DNA of 64,000 bases. Source: Elymus sibiricus (Eukaryota; Streptophyta; Magnoliopsida; Poales; Poaceae). Location: contig CM077674.1 of NCBI GenBank assembly GCA_039707655.1, forward strand, positions 242,345,904 to 242,409,903, in the 5' to 3' direction. Every line of letters starts with the position of its first letter. Position 1 is the first letter of the stretch. Below, in pieces: positions 43,548-54,289 of this stretch. The translations under genes were made by a program, and so were the position numbers. The notes below the pieces were generated by a model, which worked only from the letters and a program-made list of their open reading frames with translations, did no database searches and was not told the DNA's origin.

Positions 43548-44564
43548 AATTATGATCAATGGAATAAAGCCGGCTTATCTGGACCCCATATGTTTTGCAG
43601 TAGTAGCATTATCTCCTGTATATCCTATGCTGAGCTTTTCATGATCATATGGTCACTTGGGGGCTTCCAACTCACCAAGTTTAGCTTTATCACCCTCTTG
43701 ACCCGGCATATGCCAAATATTATTCTTGGTTATACCTGCCTGTTAGCAAGATGCTACTCCGAAAAGGTGACCCGGTGAACGCCTGATGAGTCAATCATAG
43801 AGGTGACCCTGAACTCATCAAAGTTAAAACACCGGTTAAGTCACGTGAGAGTCGGCTTTCAGAGAGCTAGGACAAACCAAAAGAGGCCAAAAAGCCTGCT
43901 TCACCAAAGCGAATCAGACTCGAGCCTCGAAAGCCGGTCTTTATGTCGTGCCTCGAAAGCCACCTTTTTATTTTATAGTTTGCATTACTATAATTATCCT
44001 ATTATATAGTACTTTGCATTTATATTACAATGATTTGTACATATTGCATCTTTTTTGCAGAAACCGGTCTTCTTTTCAGAAAGGCCGGGTCTCATCAATT
44101 ATGATTTTAATACAACGGCAACATGAATTGCCGGGTTGCATGACAACCAGGGTTTATGGTTTTCTATTCCAATCAAAGCAAGCTTGTGAAGTAAAATACA
44201 GAGCATAAATTGCCGGGTTGCACTGCAATCACGGCCAAGGATTTCTTTCATTGCAAAAGCATCATCAGTTCACAGGCAAAATACTAAGTGCTTGATGGAA
44301 CTAGCAGACTATGGAGTTTCAGCTCAAAAGCTATTACAAGTCACAACTGGGCTATTTTCTATCAAGTTTTACAAAGCAAATTCAAACTTGCGGAGTGATT
44401 GATTGTTGAGACGCGGCAGTTGGATCTTTCGGGTTGATATTGGTTTGTTCTCCTCTCGGAGTTTCTTTTCTAAGCTCACTTCTTTCTTCAATGGCAATTT
44501 GTGACTCGACTTGATTCAACATATCCTACATAAGATGTTTACAACATTACATACTTTATTGGAA

Positions 44565-45000
44565 GTCCCAAGTCACCACAGGTTGCTGACATGGCACTTG
44601 GGGGCTAATGCATGGTCATTTGTACTAGTTTCATCGAAGACCTGGCCGATCAAATAATGATGAGCCGGCCCTTGGGGGCTACTAATTGCTCATGTCAAAA
44701 TTCAAAAGTTCAAAAGCACAAGCTCCAATCTACTATATCAATAGCGACCCGGACCTTGGGGGCTACATCATATGATGTTATTCTTTAAAGGAGAAGTACA
44801 TGTAAGTCCCGAGTCACTGCAGGCATACGACCCGGCACTTGGGGACTACACTACTTAGTTCAAGATCTACAAATTTTCTAAAAAGTCCCAAGTCGCTGCA
44901 GGCATGCGACCCGGCACTTGGGCGCTACACAGTCAAGATATTATTTTTCTGCAAAGCACCAAGTCATCATGAACTGATAAACTCGGAGATTGGGGGCTAC
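44565..45000. repeat. Dispersed GGCACTTGGGGGCTAC motif series
   Basis: A 45-50 bp phrase, AAGTCCC.AGTC..TGCAGGCAT.CGACCCGGCACTTGGG, occurs at about 44565, 44804 and 44882, and weakly at 44955. Shorter TTGGGGGCTAC copies are at 44673 and 44754. Each end resembles the polypurine tract at 45417. Confidence 0.8.
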
Positions 45001-45429
45001 AGGTAATATGGAGATAAAAAACAGAAGAACACCTTGAAGCTATCAATTTTGAAGCGAGCCGGGTCTCATTTTCTTGGTGGAGGCTTGTAAAGTTCATCTC
45101 CTCCAAGTTATTCATAGAAGGCCCAGAAGCGCTGGAAACTGACTCAACATCAGATGGATTTCTTATTTCCCAATATTTCTATCAAGACGAAGCACTAGAA
45201 ACCGACTCAATGTCAGATGGGTTATTTTTCTCAATATTTTTCTGCGAGGACCTAGTGTCAGCAAGTTGATTGCGAAGCCAGAATGTTGATATGACAAAGA
45301 AAACCAGATTTTTCCAGGAGCTAGTTCATTGGATAAATCGGCCATTTGAGCAAGCCGGTCCTTTAACGTATTAACTATTCTTATTTCAGGAGCTTAGCAT
45401 GAATAAATTCAAGCTAACCTGGGGGCTAA

Positions 45430-45676
45430 TGTCGGGGGAATTACTCGCGGCTAAACCCAGTAGTCCAAGACATGACCCGGCTAGACCAGAAGGCCCAAGA
45501 CTGGGTTATCGAGGAAACAAATTGGACTGGCTCATTATGAGCTGGGAGCCTGAATGGAACCCGACCAGGAATATCAAGACACGGCAAGGGAAGCAAGACC
45601 CGGCGGAGGAAGCATGACCCGGCGGAGGACAGATCCGGCCTGGGTGGATTGGTGCGGAAGAGAATACGGGTGCCCA
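45430..45676 (+). repeat. Gypsy 3' LTR, left part (interrupted)
   Basis: It starts TGTCGGGGGAATTACTCG and is interrupted at 45677 by the gypsy element 45677-55808; the duplicated target GCCCA is at 45672-45676. It continues at 55809. The complete LTR would be about 690 bp with TGTCG/CGACA ends. Confidence 0.88.
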
Positions 45677-47153
45677 TGATGACCCACAAGTATAGGGGAT
45701 CAATCGTAGTCCTTTCGATAAGTAAGAGTGTTGAACCCAACGAGGAGCAGAAGGAAATGACAAGCGGTTTTCAGGAAGGTATTTTCCGCAAGCACTGAAA
45801 TTATCGATAACGAGTAGTTTGATAGCAAGATAATTTGTAACATGTGACAAGTAGCAATAGTAACAAAGAGTGCAGCAAGGTGGCCCAATCCTTTTTGTAG
45901 CAAAGGACAAGCCGGAACGATCTCTTGTAATAAGTAAAGCATTCTCGAGGACACATGGGAATTTCATCTAGTCACTTTCATCATGTTGGTTTGATTCGCG
46001 TTCACTACTTTGATAATTTGATATGTGGGTGGACCGGTGCTTGGGTGCTATTCTTACTTGAACAAGCCTCCCACTTATGATTACCCCCTCTCGCAAGCAT
46101 CCGCAACTACGAAAGAAGAATTAAGATAACTCTAACCATAGCATTAAACATGTGGATCCAAATCAGCCCCTTACGGAATAGCGCATAAACTAGGGTTTAA
46201 GCTTCTGTCACTCTAGCAACCCATCATCTAATTACTACTCCACAATGCATTCCCTTAGGCCCAAAGATGGTGAAGTGTCATGTAGTCGACGTTCACATGA
46301 CACCACTAAGAGAATCAACAACATACATATCATCAAAATATCGAACGAATACCAAATTCACATGATTACTTATGACAAGACTTCTCCCATGTCCTCAAGA
46401 ACAAAAGTAACTACACACAAATCATCTTCATGTCCAAGATCAGAGGGGTATTAAATAGCATAATGGATCTGAACAGATAATCTTCCACCAGATAAACCAA
46501 CTAGCATCAACTACAAGATGTAATCAACACTACTAGCAACCCACAGGTACCAATCTGAGGTTTTGAGACAAAGATTGAATACAAGAGATGAACTAGGGTT
46601 TGAGATGAGATGGTGCTATTGAAGATGTTGATGAAGATTGCTCCTCCCACGATGAGAGGATCGTTGGTGATGTCGATGGCTCCGATTTCCCCCTCCCGGA
46701 GGGAAGTATCCCCGGCGGAATCTCCCGCCGGAGAGCAAAAGTGCTCCTGCCCAAGTTCCGCCTCGAGACGGCGGCGCACCATCCCCAAAGTCTTCTCTAT
46801 ATTTTTTCTAGGGTAAATGGACTTATATACCAGAAAATGGGGGCCAGAGGCTGGCTAGGGGCCCCACGAGCCACCAGGGCGCGCCTGGGGGGGGGGGAGG
46901 TGGCGCGTCCTGGTGCCTTGTGGGCACCTGTGTGGCCCCCTCTGGTACTTCTTTGCTCCAGTATTTTTTTATTTATTCCAAAATAAATCTCCTTAAAATT
47001 TTAGCTCATTTGGAGATGTGCAAAATAGGTATCTCTGACATAGCTTTTTCAGGTCAAGAGAGAAAAGGCATTAGAATTGCTCCATAAAGTGTTATATTGA
47101 TTGAAAACACCATAAATAACAGTAGCAAAACATGATGCAAAATGTACGTATCA
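45677..47153 (-). repeat. 3' LTR of the complete gypsy element
   Basis: It starts TGATGACCCACAAGTATAGG on the plus strand and ends AATGTACGTATCA, 1477 bp. It lacks about 49 bp present at about 55655-55703 in the other LTR. It has the hairpin with loop TGGGGGGGGGGG near 46885. Confidence 0.93.
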
Positions 47154-48707
47154 ACTCCCCCAAGCTTAGACCTCGCTTGTCTTCAAGCGAAAGCCGATAT
47201 CGATAATCATGTCCACATGTTTAGAGAGAGAGGTGTCGATAAAAACAAAATACGGACATAGTAGCATCATGATCATTATTATAACAACAATATTCATTAT
47301 CATTAAACTTCTCATGAGCAAGTAACAATTCATCACAACAATGAAGTATAAGGCATAAACTTTCTTGAAAACTAACAAACTATGCTCTCAGTCAACATTG
47401 CAATTGCAATTCATCATATTTTTAGGAAGGGTCTCATGTAGGAGCTTTTTAGCAAGTCCACATACTCAACCATCATTTAGTCTTCTATGATTGCTAACAC
47501 TCACAACATATATATGGAGCAAAAAATTTCAGCCAGACACAAAGAAAGGTAGGGGCTTATAATTTCGCCTTCCAACTTATTCACCTCAAGGGTGATGTCA
47601 ACAATAATAACTCATGATCACTCATATCCAACTGGATATATATGCCTAGATCTTTCCCCACCACATGATGCTTGCAAAAGAGAAAAATAAAAAGGAATAG
47701 AGGAGAACACTATTGACTCTTGCATAAAAAGTAAATACATAAAAGTAAAAGATAGGCCCTTCGCAGAGGGAAGCAAAGGCTGTCATGCGCTTTTTGTTGT
47801 TGGATGCACAAGCTCTTAATGCAAAGGAACGTCACTTTATATTGCCCCTTGTGATAGCAACCTTTATTATGCAGTCTGTCACTTTTATTTCTTTACCATC
47901 ACAAGTTCGTACAAAGCTTATTTTCCCTTACAATAAAAGTTCATACACATTTAGAGGCAATTTTTATTGCTTTTTGCACCGATGACAACTTACTTGAAGG
48001 ATCTTATTCAATCCATAGGTAGATATAGTGGACTCTCATGACATGAAACTGGGTTTAAGGGTTTTTGATGCACAAGTAGTATCTCTACTTGGTGCCGATT
48101 TTTGGCTAGCAAAGATATTGAGCAAGCACCACATGTTGAAGGATCTATGACAATATAGCTTCTATGTGAATATAAGCAAACATAATTCATTACGTTGTCT
48201 TCCTTGTCCAACGCCAACAATTTGACATAAAATACTTAATGGGGGCTCACAATCATAAAAGATGTCCAAAATAGTATATTTGCATGTGAATCTTCTCTTC
48301 CCTTATTAATTCTTTCATGAATTGCATCATTGACCAATGCTATGCTTGTTAACTTTCAATAAATTTTACCACTTATACTTTTCTTTATGTAATGTCATTA
48401 CTTTCCATAAGATTAGCATATTTCATTATTTTCATTGCTAGGATTGAAACATAAAAGTAAAGAAGCAAAAACTCAAACTACTCTTTATTATATAACTCTC
48501 AACTCAATTACATAGATGGATAGAACACGAAACTAGCACTCGAAAATAGATCCTACTAAACTTTTATTCAACTAGATCACGAAATAACTAAGGATTGAAC
48601 TAAAAGTAGGTAAAGATAGTAAAAGTGATGGTGATATGATAACGGGGAACCTCCCCCAAGCTTGGCACAAGCCAAGGGGAGTGCCCATACCCATGTGATC
48701 AAGTTTC
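47154..48707 (-). other. 3' non-coding region and polypurine tract of the gypsy element
   Basis: On the minus strand AAGCTTGGGGGAGT (47168-47155) directly precedes the 3' LTR and is the polypurine tract. The remaining 1.5 kb has no coding signal; the frames present are short and unrelated to any family. Confidence 0.75.
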
Positions 48708-49124
48708 CTACTTCGGTGATGGTGGTGGTGATGAAGTGGCGAGCTTGTCCTTCTGCTGTAGCAGATACATCAATCTACGGTTGATGCTTCGAAGAGTGAT
48801 GTTTTGCTCTTCCAACAAAATAACTTCATGAGTAAGAGGCGTATTCTGAACAGAAACTATTTCAAAGACTCTTAGGGCTTCAATTACAGATGGGGAGAGA
48901 TGATCATATAAAGGTTGAAGTGTATCTCCCTTCTCTGCGGTCTCCTCCATGGGAATCGCTTGCCCTCCTTCTAGAGCCTGGGTTCCTTCAATTTCCTCGA
49001 CCTTGTCCTCCTTGCCATCGTCTTCCTCTCCCGATGACCACTCGTAGTAAACCTCGCTGTAAGGGCATTTGCCCAATGATGGTTGCACAATATGGTGCTT
49101 GGTACGGAGCTTTTTGGGAGCCAT
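48708..49124 (-). CDS. Extra ORF downstream of pol, unknown function
   Basis: Intact 138-codon frame on the minus strand, 'MAPKKLRTKHHIVQPSLGKC' to 'SSPPPSPK'. It has an acidic middle ('EWSSGEEDDGKEDKVEEIEG') and a helical, probably coiled-coil segment ('EVILLEEQNITLRSINRRLM'). The position after integrase is where Athila-like elements carry env-like or other accessory ORFs, but there is no signal peptide or membrane segment, so it is not env-like. A TATA-like box lies about 85 bp upstream (49211-49218 on the minus strand), suggesting separate transcription. It remains open although pol is broken. Confidence 0.65.
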   Translation of the reverse strand: MAPKKLRTKHHIVQPSLGKCPYSEVYYEWSSGEEDDGKEDKVEEIEGTQALEGGQAIPMEETAEKGDTLQPLYDHLSPSVIEALRVFEIVSVQNTPLTHEVILLEEQNITLRSINRRLMYLLQQKDKLATSSPPPSPK

Positions 49125-49440
49125 GGTGATCTAGATCTGTCAGAAAAACAGCATGAAACAAGAACAGAAGAGATTTCTGTGATGCGGTGGTCAAAATGTC
49201 CGGGAGTATATATAAAGAATTTTTATCTTGAAAAACAAGTATTCCAGGAGAAAACGGAGTAGGGAAGGCTCACGAGAGGCCCACGAGCCACCAGGGCGCG
49301 CCTGGGGGGGTGGCGCGCCCTGGTGCCTCGTGGGCACCAGGTGGGTCCCCTCGGCTGTTTCTTATTTTTGTATTTTTTCTAATATTCCAAAACTGACAGA
49401 AAATATTTTTATGGAATTTTTGGTGTCGGTTTACTTACCG
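49125..49440 (-). promoter_or_regulatory. Internal promoter-like region with GC hairpin
   Basis: Between the integrase frame and the extra ORF lies a minus-strand TTTATATATACTCC box (about 49208-49219). Upstream of it is a hairpin at about 49288-49340: arms GCCACCAGGGCGCGCC and GGCGCGCCCTGGTGCC around a G-run loop. The same hairpin type precedes the transcription start region in the LTRs, so this looks like a second LTR-like promoter inside the element. Confidence 0.5.
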
Positions 49441-49460
49441 TATCACATACCTACCCCTTC

Positions 49461-50435
49461 TCAGGGTTCTGGAGCGTTCCGGAAGGTCTCTCTTATGTAT
49501 TCCTCCGGTGTAATTGTTTCAATAATATTAGTTTCAACATTAATAGGAGTACCTGAAATATAGTGCTTGATTCTTTGCCCATTCACCACTCTCGGATTAT
49601 TCCCTTCGGAGTTGTTTATTTTGATGGCTCCGGAGCGATAAACTTACTCGATGATATACGGTCCTTCCCATTTAGAGAGAAGTTTTCCTGCAAAGAATCT
49701 CAAACGAGAATTGTACAATAGAACTTGCTCACGTACTTTAAATTCCCGTTTTTGAATTCTTCTATCATGCCATCTTTTAACTTTTTCTTTAAACAATTTG
49801 GCATTATCATAGGCTTGGGTTCTCCATTCATCTAGCGAGCTAATATCAAATAACCTCTTTTCACCGGCAAGTTTAAAATCATAATTAAGTTCTTTAATTT
49901 CCCAATATGCTTTATGTTCTAATTCAAGAGGTAAATGACATGCTTTTCCATAAGCCATTTTATACGGAGACATACCCATAGGATTTTTATATGCAGTTCT
50001 AAAAGCCCATAATGCATCATCAAGTTTCTTAGACCAATTCTTTCTAGATCTATTGACTGTCTTTTGCAAAATTAACTTTATTTCTCTATTGATCAATTCA
50101 ACTTGACCACTAGATTGAGGGTGATAAGGAGATGCAATTCTATGGTTGACATCATATTTAGCAAGCAATTTGCGGAATGCACCATGAATAATATGTGAAC
50201 CACCATCAGTCAATAAATATCTAGGGACTCCGAACCTTGGGAAAATAACTTCTTTAAGCATTTTAATAGAAGTGTTATGATCAGCACTACTAGTTGGAAT
50301 AGCTTCTACCCACTTAGTAACGTAATCAATAGCAACTAAAATATGAGTATACCCATTGGATTTAGGAAAAGGTCCCATATAATCAAATCCCCAAACATCA
50401 AATGGCTCAATAACAAGTGAATAATTCATAGGCAT
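49461..50435 (-). pseudogene. int: Integrase core and C-terminus
   Basis: Integrase joins element DNA to the host chromosome. The frame from 50435 has the catalytic D,D(35)E triad in context: 'WGFDYMGPF', 'LLTDGGSH' and 'SSGQVELINREIK'. It continues through 'MSPYKMAYGKACHLPLELEH' to 'KWEGPYIIE', where TAA (49646-49644) stops it. The same frame continues 'VYRSGAIKIN' to a TGA at 49463-49461, so the stop is a nonsense mutation near the C-terminus. The zinc-binding N-terminus lies in the preceding frame. Confidence 0.9.
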
Positions 50436-51562
50436 TTCCTGACGTCTACCAACATTACCAATTCTTTGACATTCATCACAAGATAAGAAAACTTACGAGC
50501 ATCCTTGAAAAGAGTAGGCCAATAAAATCCAGATTGTAATACCTTGTGTGTAGTTCTGTCTCCCGCATGGTGTCCTCCGTAAGCCTCGGAATGACACTTC
50601 CGTAGGATTTGTTCCTGTTCATGCTCAGGTATACAACATCTAATAATACCATCTACTCCTTTATAATGATGTGGGTCATCCCAAAAGTAATGTCTTAAAT
50701 CGAAGAAAAACTTTTTATTTTGTTGGTATGTAAAGCTAGGTGGTATGTATTTAGCAACAATGTAATTAGCATAGTCTGCATACCAAGGAGTATGACGAGA
50801 AGTGTTTATGACAGCTAATTGTTCATCAGGAAAATCATCATTAATTGGTAGTGGGTCATCAAGAACATTTTCCATTCTAGACAAATTATTAGCTACGGGA
50901 TTCTCAGCTCCCTTTCTATCAATAATATGCAAGTCAAATTCTTGTAGCAATAGAACCCACCTAATGAGTCTAGGTTTAGCATCTTTCTTTTCCATAAGAT
51001 ATTTAACAGCAGCAGGATCGGTGTGAACAGTTACTTTAGAATCAACTATGTAAGATCTGAATTTATCACATGCAAACACAACTGCTAAAAATTCCTTCTC
51101 AGTAGTAGCATAATTTCTTTGAGCACTGTCTAGAGTTTTACTAGCATAATGGATAACATTTAATTTCTTATCAACTCTTTGTCCTAGAATAGCACCAACA
51201 ACATAATCACTAGCATCACACATAATTTCAAAAGGCAAGTTCCAATTAGGTGGTTGAACAATAGGTGCTGTGGTTAAGGCTTTCTTAAGTGTTTCAAAGG
51301 CTTCTACACAATCATCATCAAAAACAAATGGGACATCCTTTTGTAAGAGATTAGTAAGAGGCCTAGAAATTTTAGAGAAGTCTTTAATAAACCTTCTATA
51401 GAAACCAGCATGACCAAGGAAACTTCTTATACCTCGAATATCTCTAGGACATGGCATTTTCTCAATTGCATCAACTTTAGCTTTATCAACTTCAATACCC
51501 TTTTCAGAAATTTTATGCCCCAAGACAATACCTTCATTACCATAAAGTGGCACTTTTCCCAA
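50426..51562 (-). pseudogene. RT C-terminus, RNase H and integrase zinc-binding region
   Basis: This frame follows a one-base shift near 51545. It starts in the last RT block ('[20 protein letters not shown]', '[20 protein letters not shown]'), includes RNase H signatures ('[18 protein letters not shown]', '[20 protein letters not shown]', '[17 protein letters not shown]') and ends in the integrase HHCC region ('[20 protein letters not shown]', '[14 protein letters not shown]'). A second shift near 50490 leads off into nonsense just before the two Cys residues. Confidence 0.9.
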
Positions 51563-51963
51563 TTCAAGACAAGATTAGTTTGTTCACATCTCTGCAAAAC
51601 TCGATCAAGGTTGCTTAAGCAATCATCAAAAGAAGTTCCATAAATGGAAAAATCATCCATGAAAACCTCAACAATCTTTTCACAAAAGTCAGAGAATATA
51701 GCAGTCATACATCTTTGAAAGGTAGCAGGTGCATTGCATAAACCAAAAGGCATACGTCTATAAGCATAAGTTCCAAAAGGACAAGTAAAGGTGGTTTTCT
51801 CTTGATCGGCTTGTGAAACAGGTATTTGAGAGAAACCAGAATATCCATCAAGAAAGCAAAAGTGTGTATGCTTAGACAATCTTTCTAACATTTGATCAAT
51901 AAAAGGTAAGGGGTAATGATCTTTTCTAGTGGCTTTGTTTAATTTTCTAAAATCAATTACCAT
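51427..51963 (-). pseudogene. Reverse transcriptase core
   Basis: Same frame as the gag-PR frame upstream, separated only by the TAA at 51987-51985. It has 'YRMVIDFRKLNKATRKDHYP', 'FCFLDGYSGFSQIPV', 'FGLCNAPATFQRCM' and the catalytic F-x-D-D as 'EVFMDDFSIYG'. RT copies the RNA genome into DNA. It runs out of frame near 51545. Confidence 0.92.
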
Positions 51964-51984
51964 CCTATAACCAGTTACAATTCT

Positions 51985-54183
51985 TTATGGAATGAGTTCA
52001 TTTTTATCATTAGGAACAACGGTAATACCTCCTTTCTTAGGGATACAATGAATGGGACTTACCCATCTACTATCAGCTATGGGATAGATTATACCTGCTT
52101 CCAGAAGCTTTAATATTTCAGTTCTTACCACCTCTTTCATCTTAGGGTTTAATCGTCGTTGGTGGTCGACAATTGGTTTAGCATCAGGCTCCATATTAAT
52201 TTTGTGCTGGCATAGAGTGGGACTAATGCCCTTAAGATCGTCCAGAGTATATCCAATAGCAGCACGGTGTTTCCTCAAAGTTTTTAGTAATCTCTTTTCT
52301 TCATGCTCTGAAAGGTTAGCACTGATAATAACAGGATATATATTCTTCTCATCTAGATAAGCATATTTCAATGTATCAGGCAATTGCTTCAATTCAAATA
52401 CAGGATCACCCTTAGGTGGAGGAGGACCTCCAAGAGTTTCAACGGGCAAATTGTGTTTAAGGATAGGTGGTTGATCAAAGAACATCTTATCTATTTCATT
52501 TCTTTCATTCATGTCCATATTATTTTCATGGTCTAGCAAATATTGTTCTAACGGATCTGTAGGAGGTACGGCAATAGAAGCAAGACCAATAATTTCATCT
52601 TTACTAGGAAATTCTTTATCATGAGGTTGTCTACGAAACTTGGAGAAATTAAACTCATGAGATGTACCATCAAAATCAACACTAACAGTTTCTTTAGCGC
52701 AATCAATCTTAGCATTAACAGTGTTCAAGAAAGGTCTACCAAATATAATGGGACAAAAATCATCTTGTGGAGAACCAAGGACTAGAAAATCAGTAGGGTA
52801 TTTTATTTTTCCACACAAGACTTCAACGTCTCTAACGATCCCAAGTGGAGTAATGGTATCTCTGTTTGCAAGCTTAATTGTAACATCAATGTCCTCTATT
52901 TCAATAGGTGCAATATCATTCATAATTTCTTGATATAAGGTAAACGGAATAGCACTCACACTAGCACCCAAATCACATAAGCCATGATAACAATGATCTC
53001 CTATTTTAACAGAGACAACAGGCATGCCTACTACAGGTCTATTTTTATCTTTAGGATCCGGTTTAGCAATTCTGGCTGCTTCATCACAAAAGTAAATAAC
53101 ATGCCCATCTATATTATCAACCAAGAGATCTTTAACCATAGCAACATTAGGTTCAACTTTAATTTGTTCGGAGGGTCTAGGTGCTCTAATATTACTTTTG
53201 TTAACCACAGTTGAAACTTTAGCATGTTCCTTAATCCTAACAGGAAAAGGTGGTTTCTCAATATAAGCAGTAAGCACAACTGGATCAACATGGTAAACAA
53301 TTGTTTCTTCTTTAACACTAATGGGTTCCTCAATCTTTTCTTTAATAGGGGGATGATATTTAAACCACTTCTCCTTAGGGAGATCAACATGAGTAGCAAA
53401 TGATTCACAAAAGGAAGCTACTATCTCAGAGTCAAGTCCATATTTAGTGCTAAACTTATGAAAAGCATCGGTGGCCATAAAAGATTTAACAAAATCAAAC
53501 TCAAATATTATACCTGACTCATTACCTTTGTCGAGTTCCCAATCTTCAGAGTTGTGTTTAATTCTTTCCAGAAGATCCCATCTGAATTCAATAGTTTTCT
53601 TCATAAAAGAGCCAGTCGAAGAAGAATCGAGCATGGTTTGATTATCATGAGAAAGCCGAGCATAAAAATTCTGTAAGATAATTTCTCTTGAGAGCTCATG
53701 ATTGGGGCATGTGTACATCATGTACTTAAGCCTCCCCCAAGCTTGAGCGATGCTTTCTCCTTCACGAGGACAAAAATTATATATGTAATTCCGATCACGA
53801 TGAACCAAATGCATAGGATAAAATTTCTGATGGAATTGCAGTTTCAATCGGTTCCAGTCCCATGTATCAGTATCATCACATGGCCTATACCATGTCAATG
53901 CCTTTCCCTCCAAAGATAAAGGGAATAATTTCTTCTTAACTCCATCTCCGGATAAACCTGCAAGCTTAAACAATCCACAAATTTCATCCACATAGATCAA
54001 GTGCATATCAGGATGTACAGTTCCATCTCCTGCATAAGGATTAGCTAGCAGTTTCTCTATCATACCCGAAGGAATCTCATAATAAATATTTTCAGTAGGT
54101 GCATTAGGTTGAGGAGCAACTATTTGTGCTTCCGGTCGAGGTGAAGATACCCCGAACAAACCCCTCAAAGGATTACTTTCCAT
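51985..54183 (-). CDS. gag-pol: Gag, aspartic protease and N-terminus of RT
   Basis: Open for 732 codons from ATG 54183 ('MESNPLRGLFGVSSPRPEAQ'). The gag core covers about residues 45-215 ('KKLFPLSLEGKALTWY', 'LKLQFHQKFYP', 'QAWGRLKYMMYTCPNHELSR'). A spacer follows. The protease is at about 395-520 ('HGLCDLGASVSAIPFTLYQE', 'IIFGRPFLNTVNAKI'), where Asp of DLGAS is the catalytic residue. The RT N-terminus is at about 640-732 ('HQRRLNPKMKEVVRTEILKL', 'SRWVSPIHCIPKKGG'). It ends at a TAA (51987-51985), which a C-to-T change of CAA would explain, since RT continues in the same frame. Confidence 0.93.
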   Translation of the reverse strand: MESNPLRGLFGVSSPRPEAQIVAPQPNAPTENIYYEIPSGMIEKLLANPYAGDGTVHPDMHLIYVDEICGLFKLAGLSGDGVKKKLFPLSLEGKALTWYRPCDDTDTWDWNRLKLQFHQKFYPMHLVHRDRNYIYNFCPREGESIAQAWGRLKYMMYTCPNHELSREIILQNFYARLSHDNQTMLDSSSTGSFMKKTIEFRWDLLERIKHNSEDWELDKGNESGIIFEFDFVKSFMATDAFHKFSTKYGLDSEIVASFCESFATHVDLPKEKWFKYHPPIKEKIEEPISVKEETIVYHVDPVVLTAYIEKPPFPVRIKEHAKVSTVVNKSNIRAPRPSEQIKVEPNVAMVKDLLVDNIDGHVIYFCDEAARIAKPDPKDKNRPVVGMPVVSVKIGDHCYHGLCDLGASVSAIPFTLYQEIMNDIAPIEIEDIDVTIKLANRDTITPLGIVRDVEVLCGKIKYPTDFLVLGSPQDDFCPIIFGRPFLNTVNAKIDCAKETVSVDFDGTSHEFNFSKFRRQPHDKEFPSKDEIIGLASIAVPPTDPLEQYLLDHENNMDMNERNEIDKMFFDQPPILKHNLPVETLGGPPPPKGDPVFELKQLPDTLKYAYLDEKNIYPVIISANLSEHEEKRLLKTLRKHRAAIGYTLDDLKGISPTLCQHKINMEPDAKPIVDHQRRLNPKMKEVVRTEILKLLEAGIIYPIADSRWVSPIHCIPKKGGITVVPNDKNELIP

Positions 54184-54259
54184 AGTGACAAATGACAGTA
54201 AATTTCAGCACGTAATATAAATGTTTCCTTACCAAATCCCACTCACCAAAGGCGCTTCA

Positions 54260-54278
54260 CTCCCCGGCAACGACACCA
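54260..54278 (-). other. Primer binding site, tRNA-Asp type (diverged)
   Basis: On the minus strand TGGTGTCGTTGCCGGGGAG lies 11 nt after the LTR end. It matches the tRNA-Asp site at 10708 except two positions (GT for CC region). Confidence 0.85.
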
Positions 54279-54289
54279 GAAAAGAGTCT

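Larger units (their letters stand above)
43074..45429 (+). mobile_element. 3' internal region of a gypsy element, non-coding
   Basis: No coding domain. It contains a 75-bp tandem repeat and a series of GACCCGGCACTTGGGGGCTA words. It ends with a polypurine-like CCTGGGGGCTAA directly before the LTR start TGTCGGGGG at 45430. The 5' part is missing or outside the window. Confidence 0.75.
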
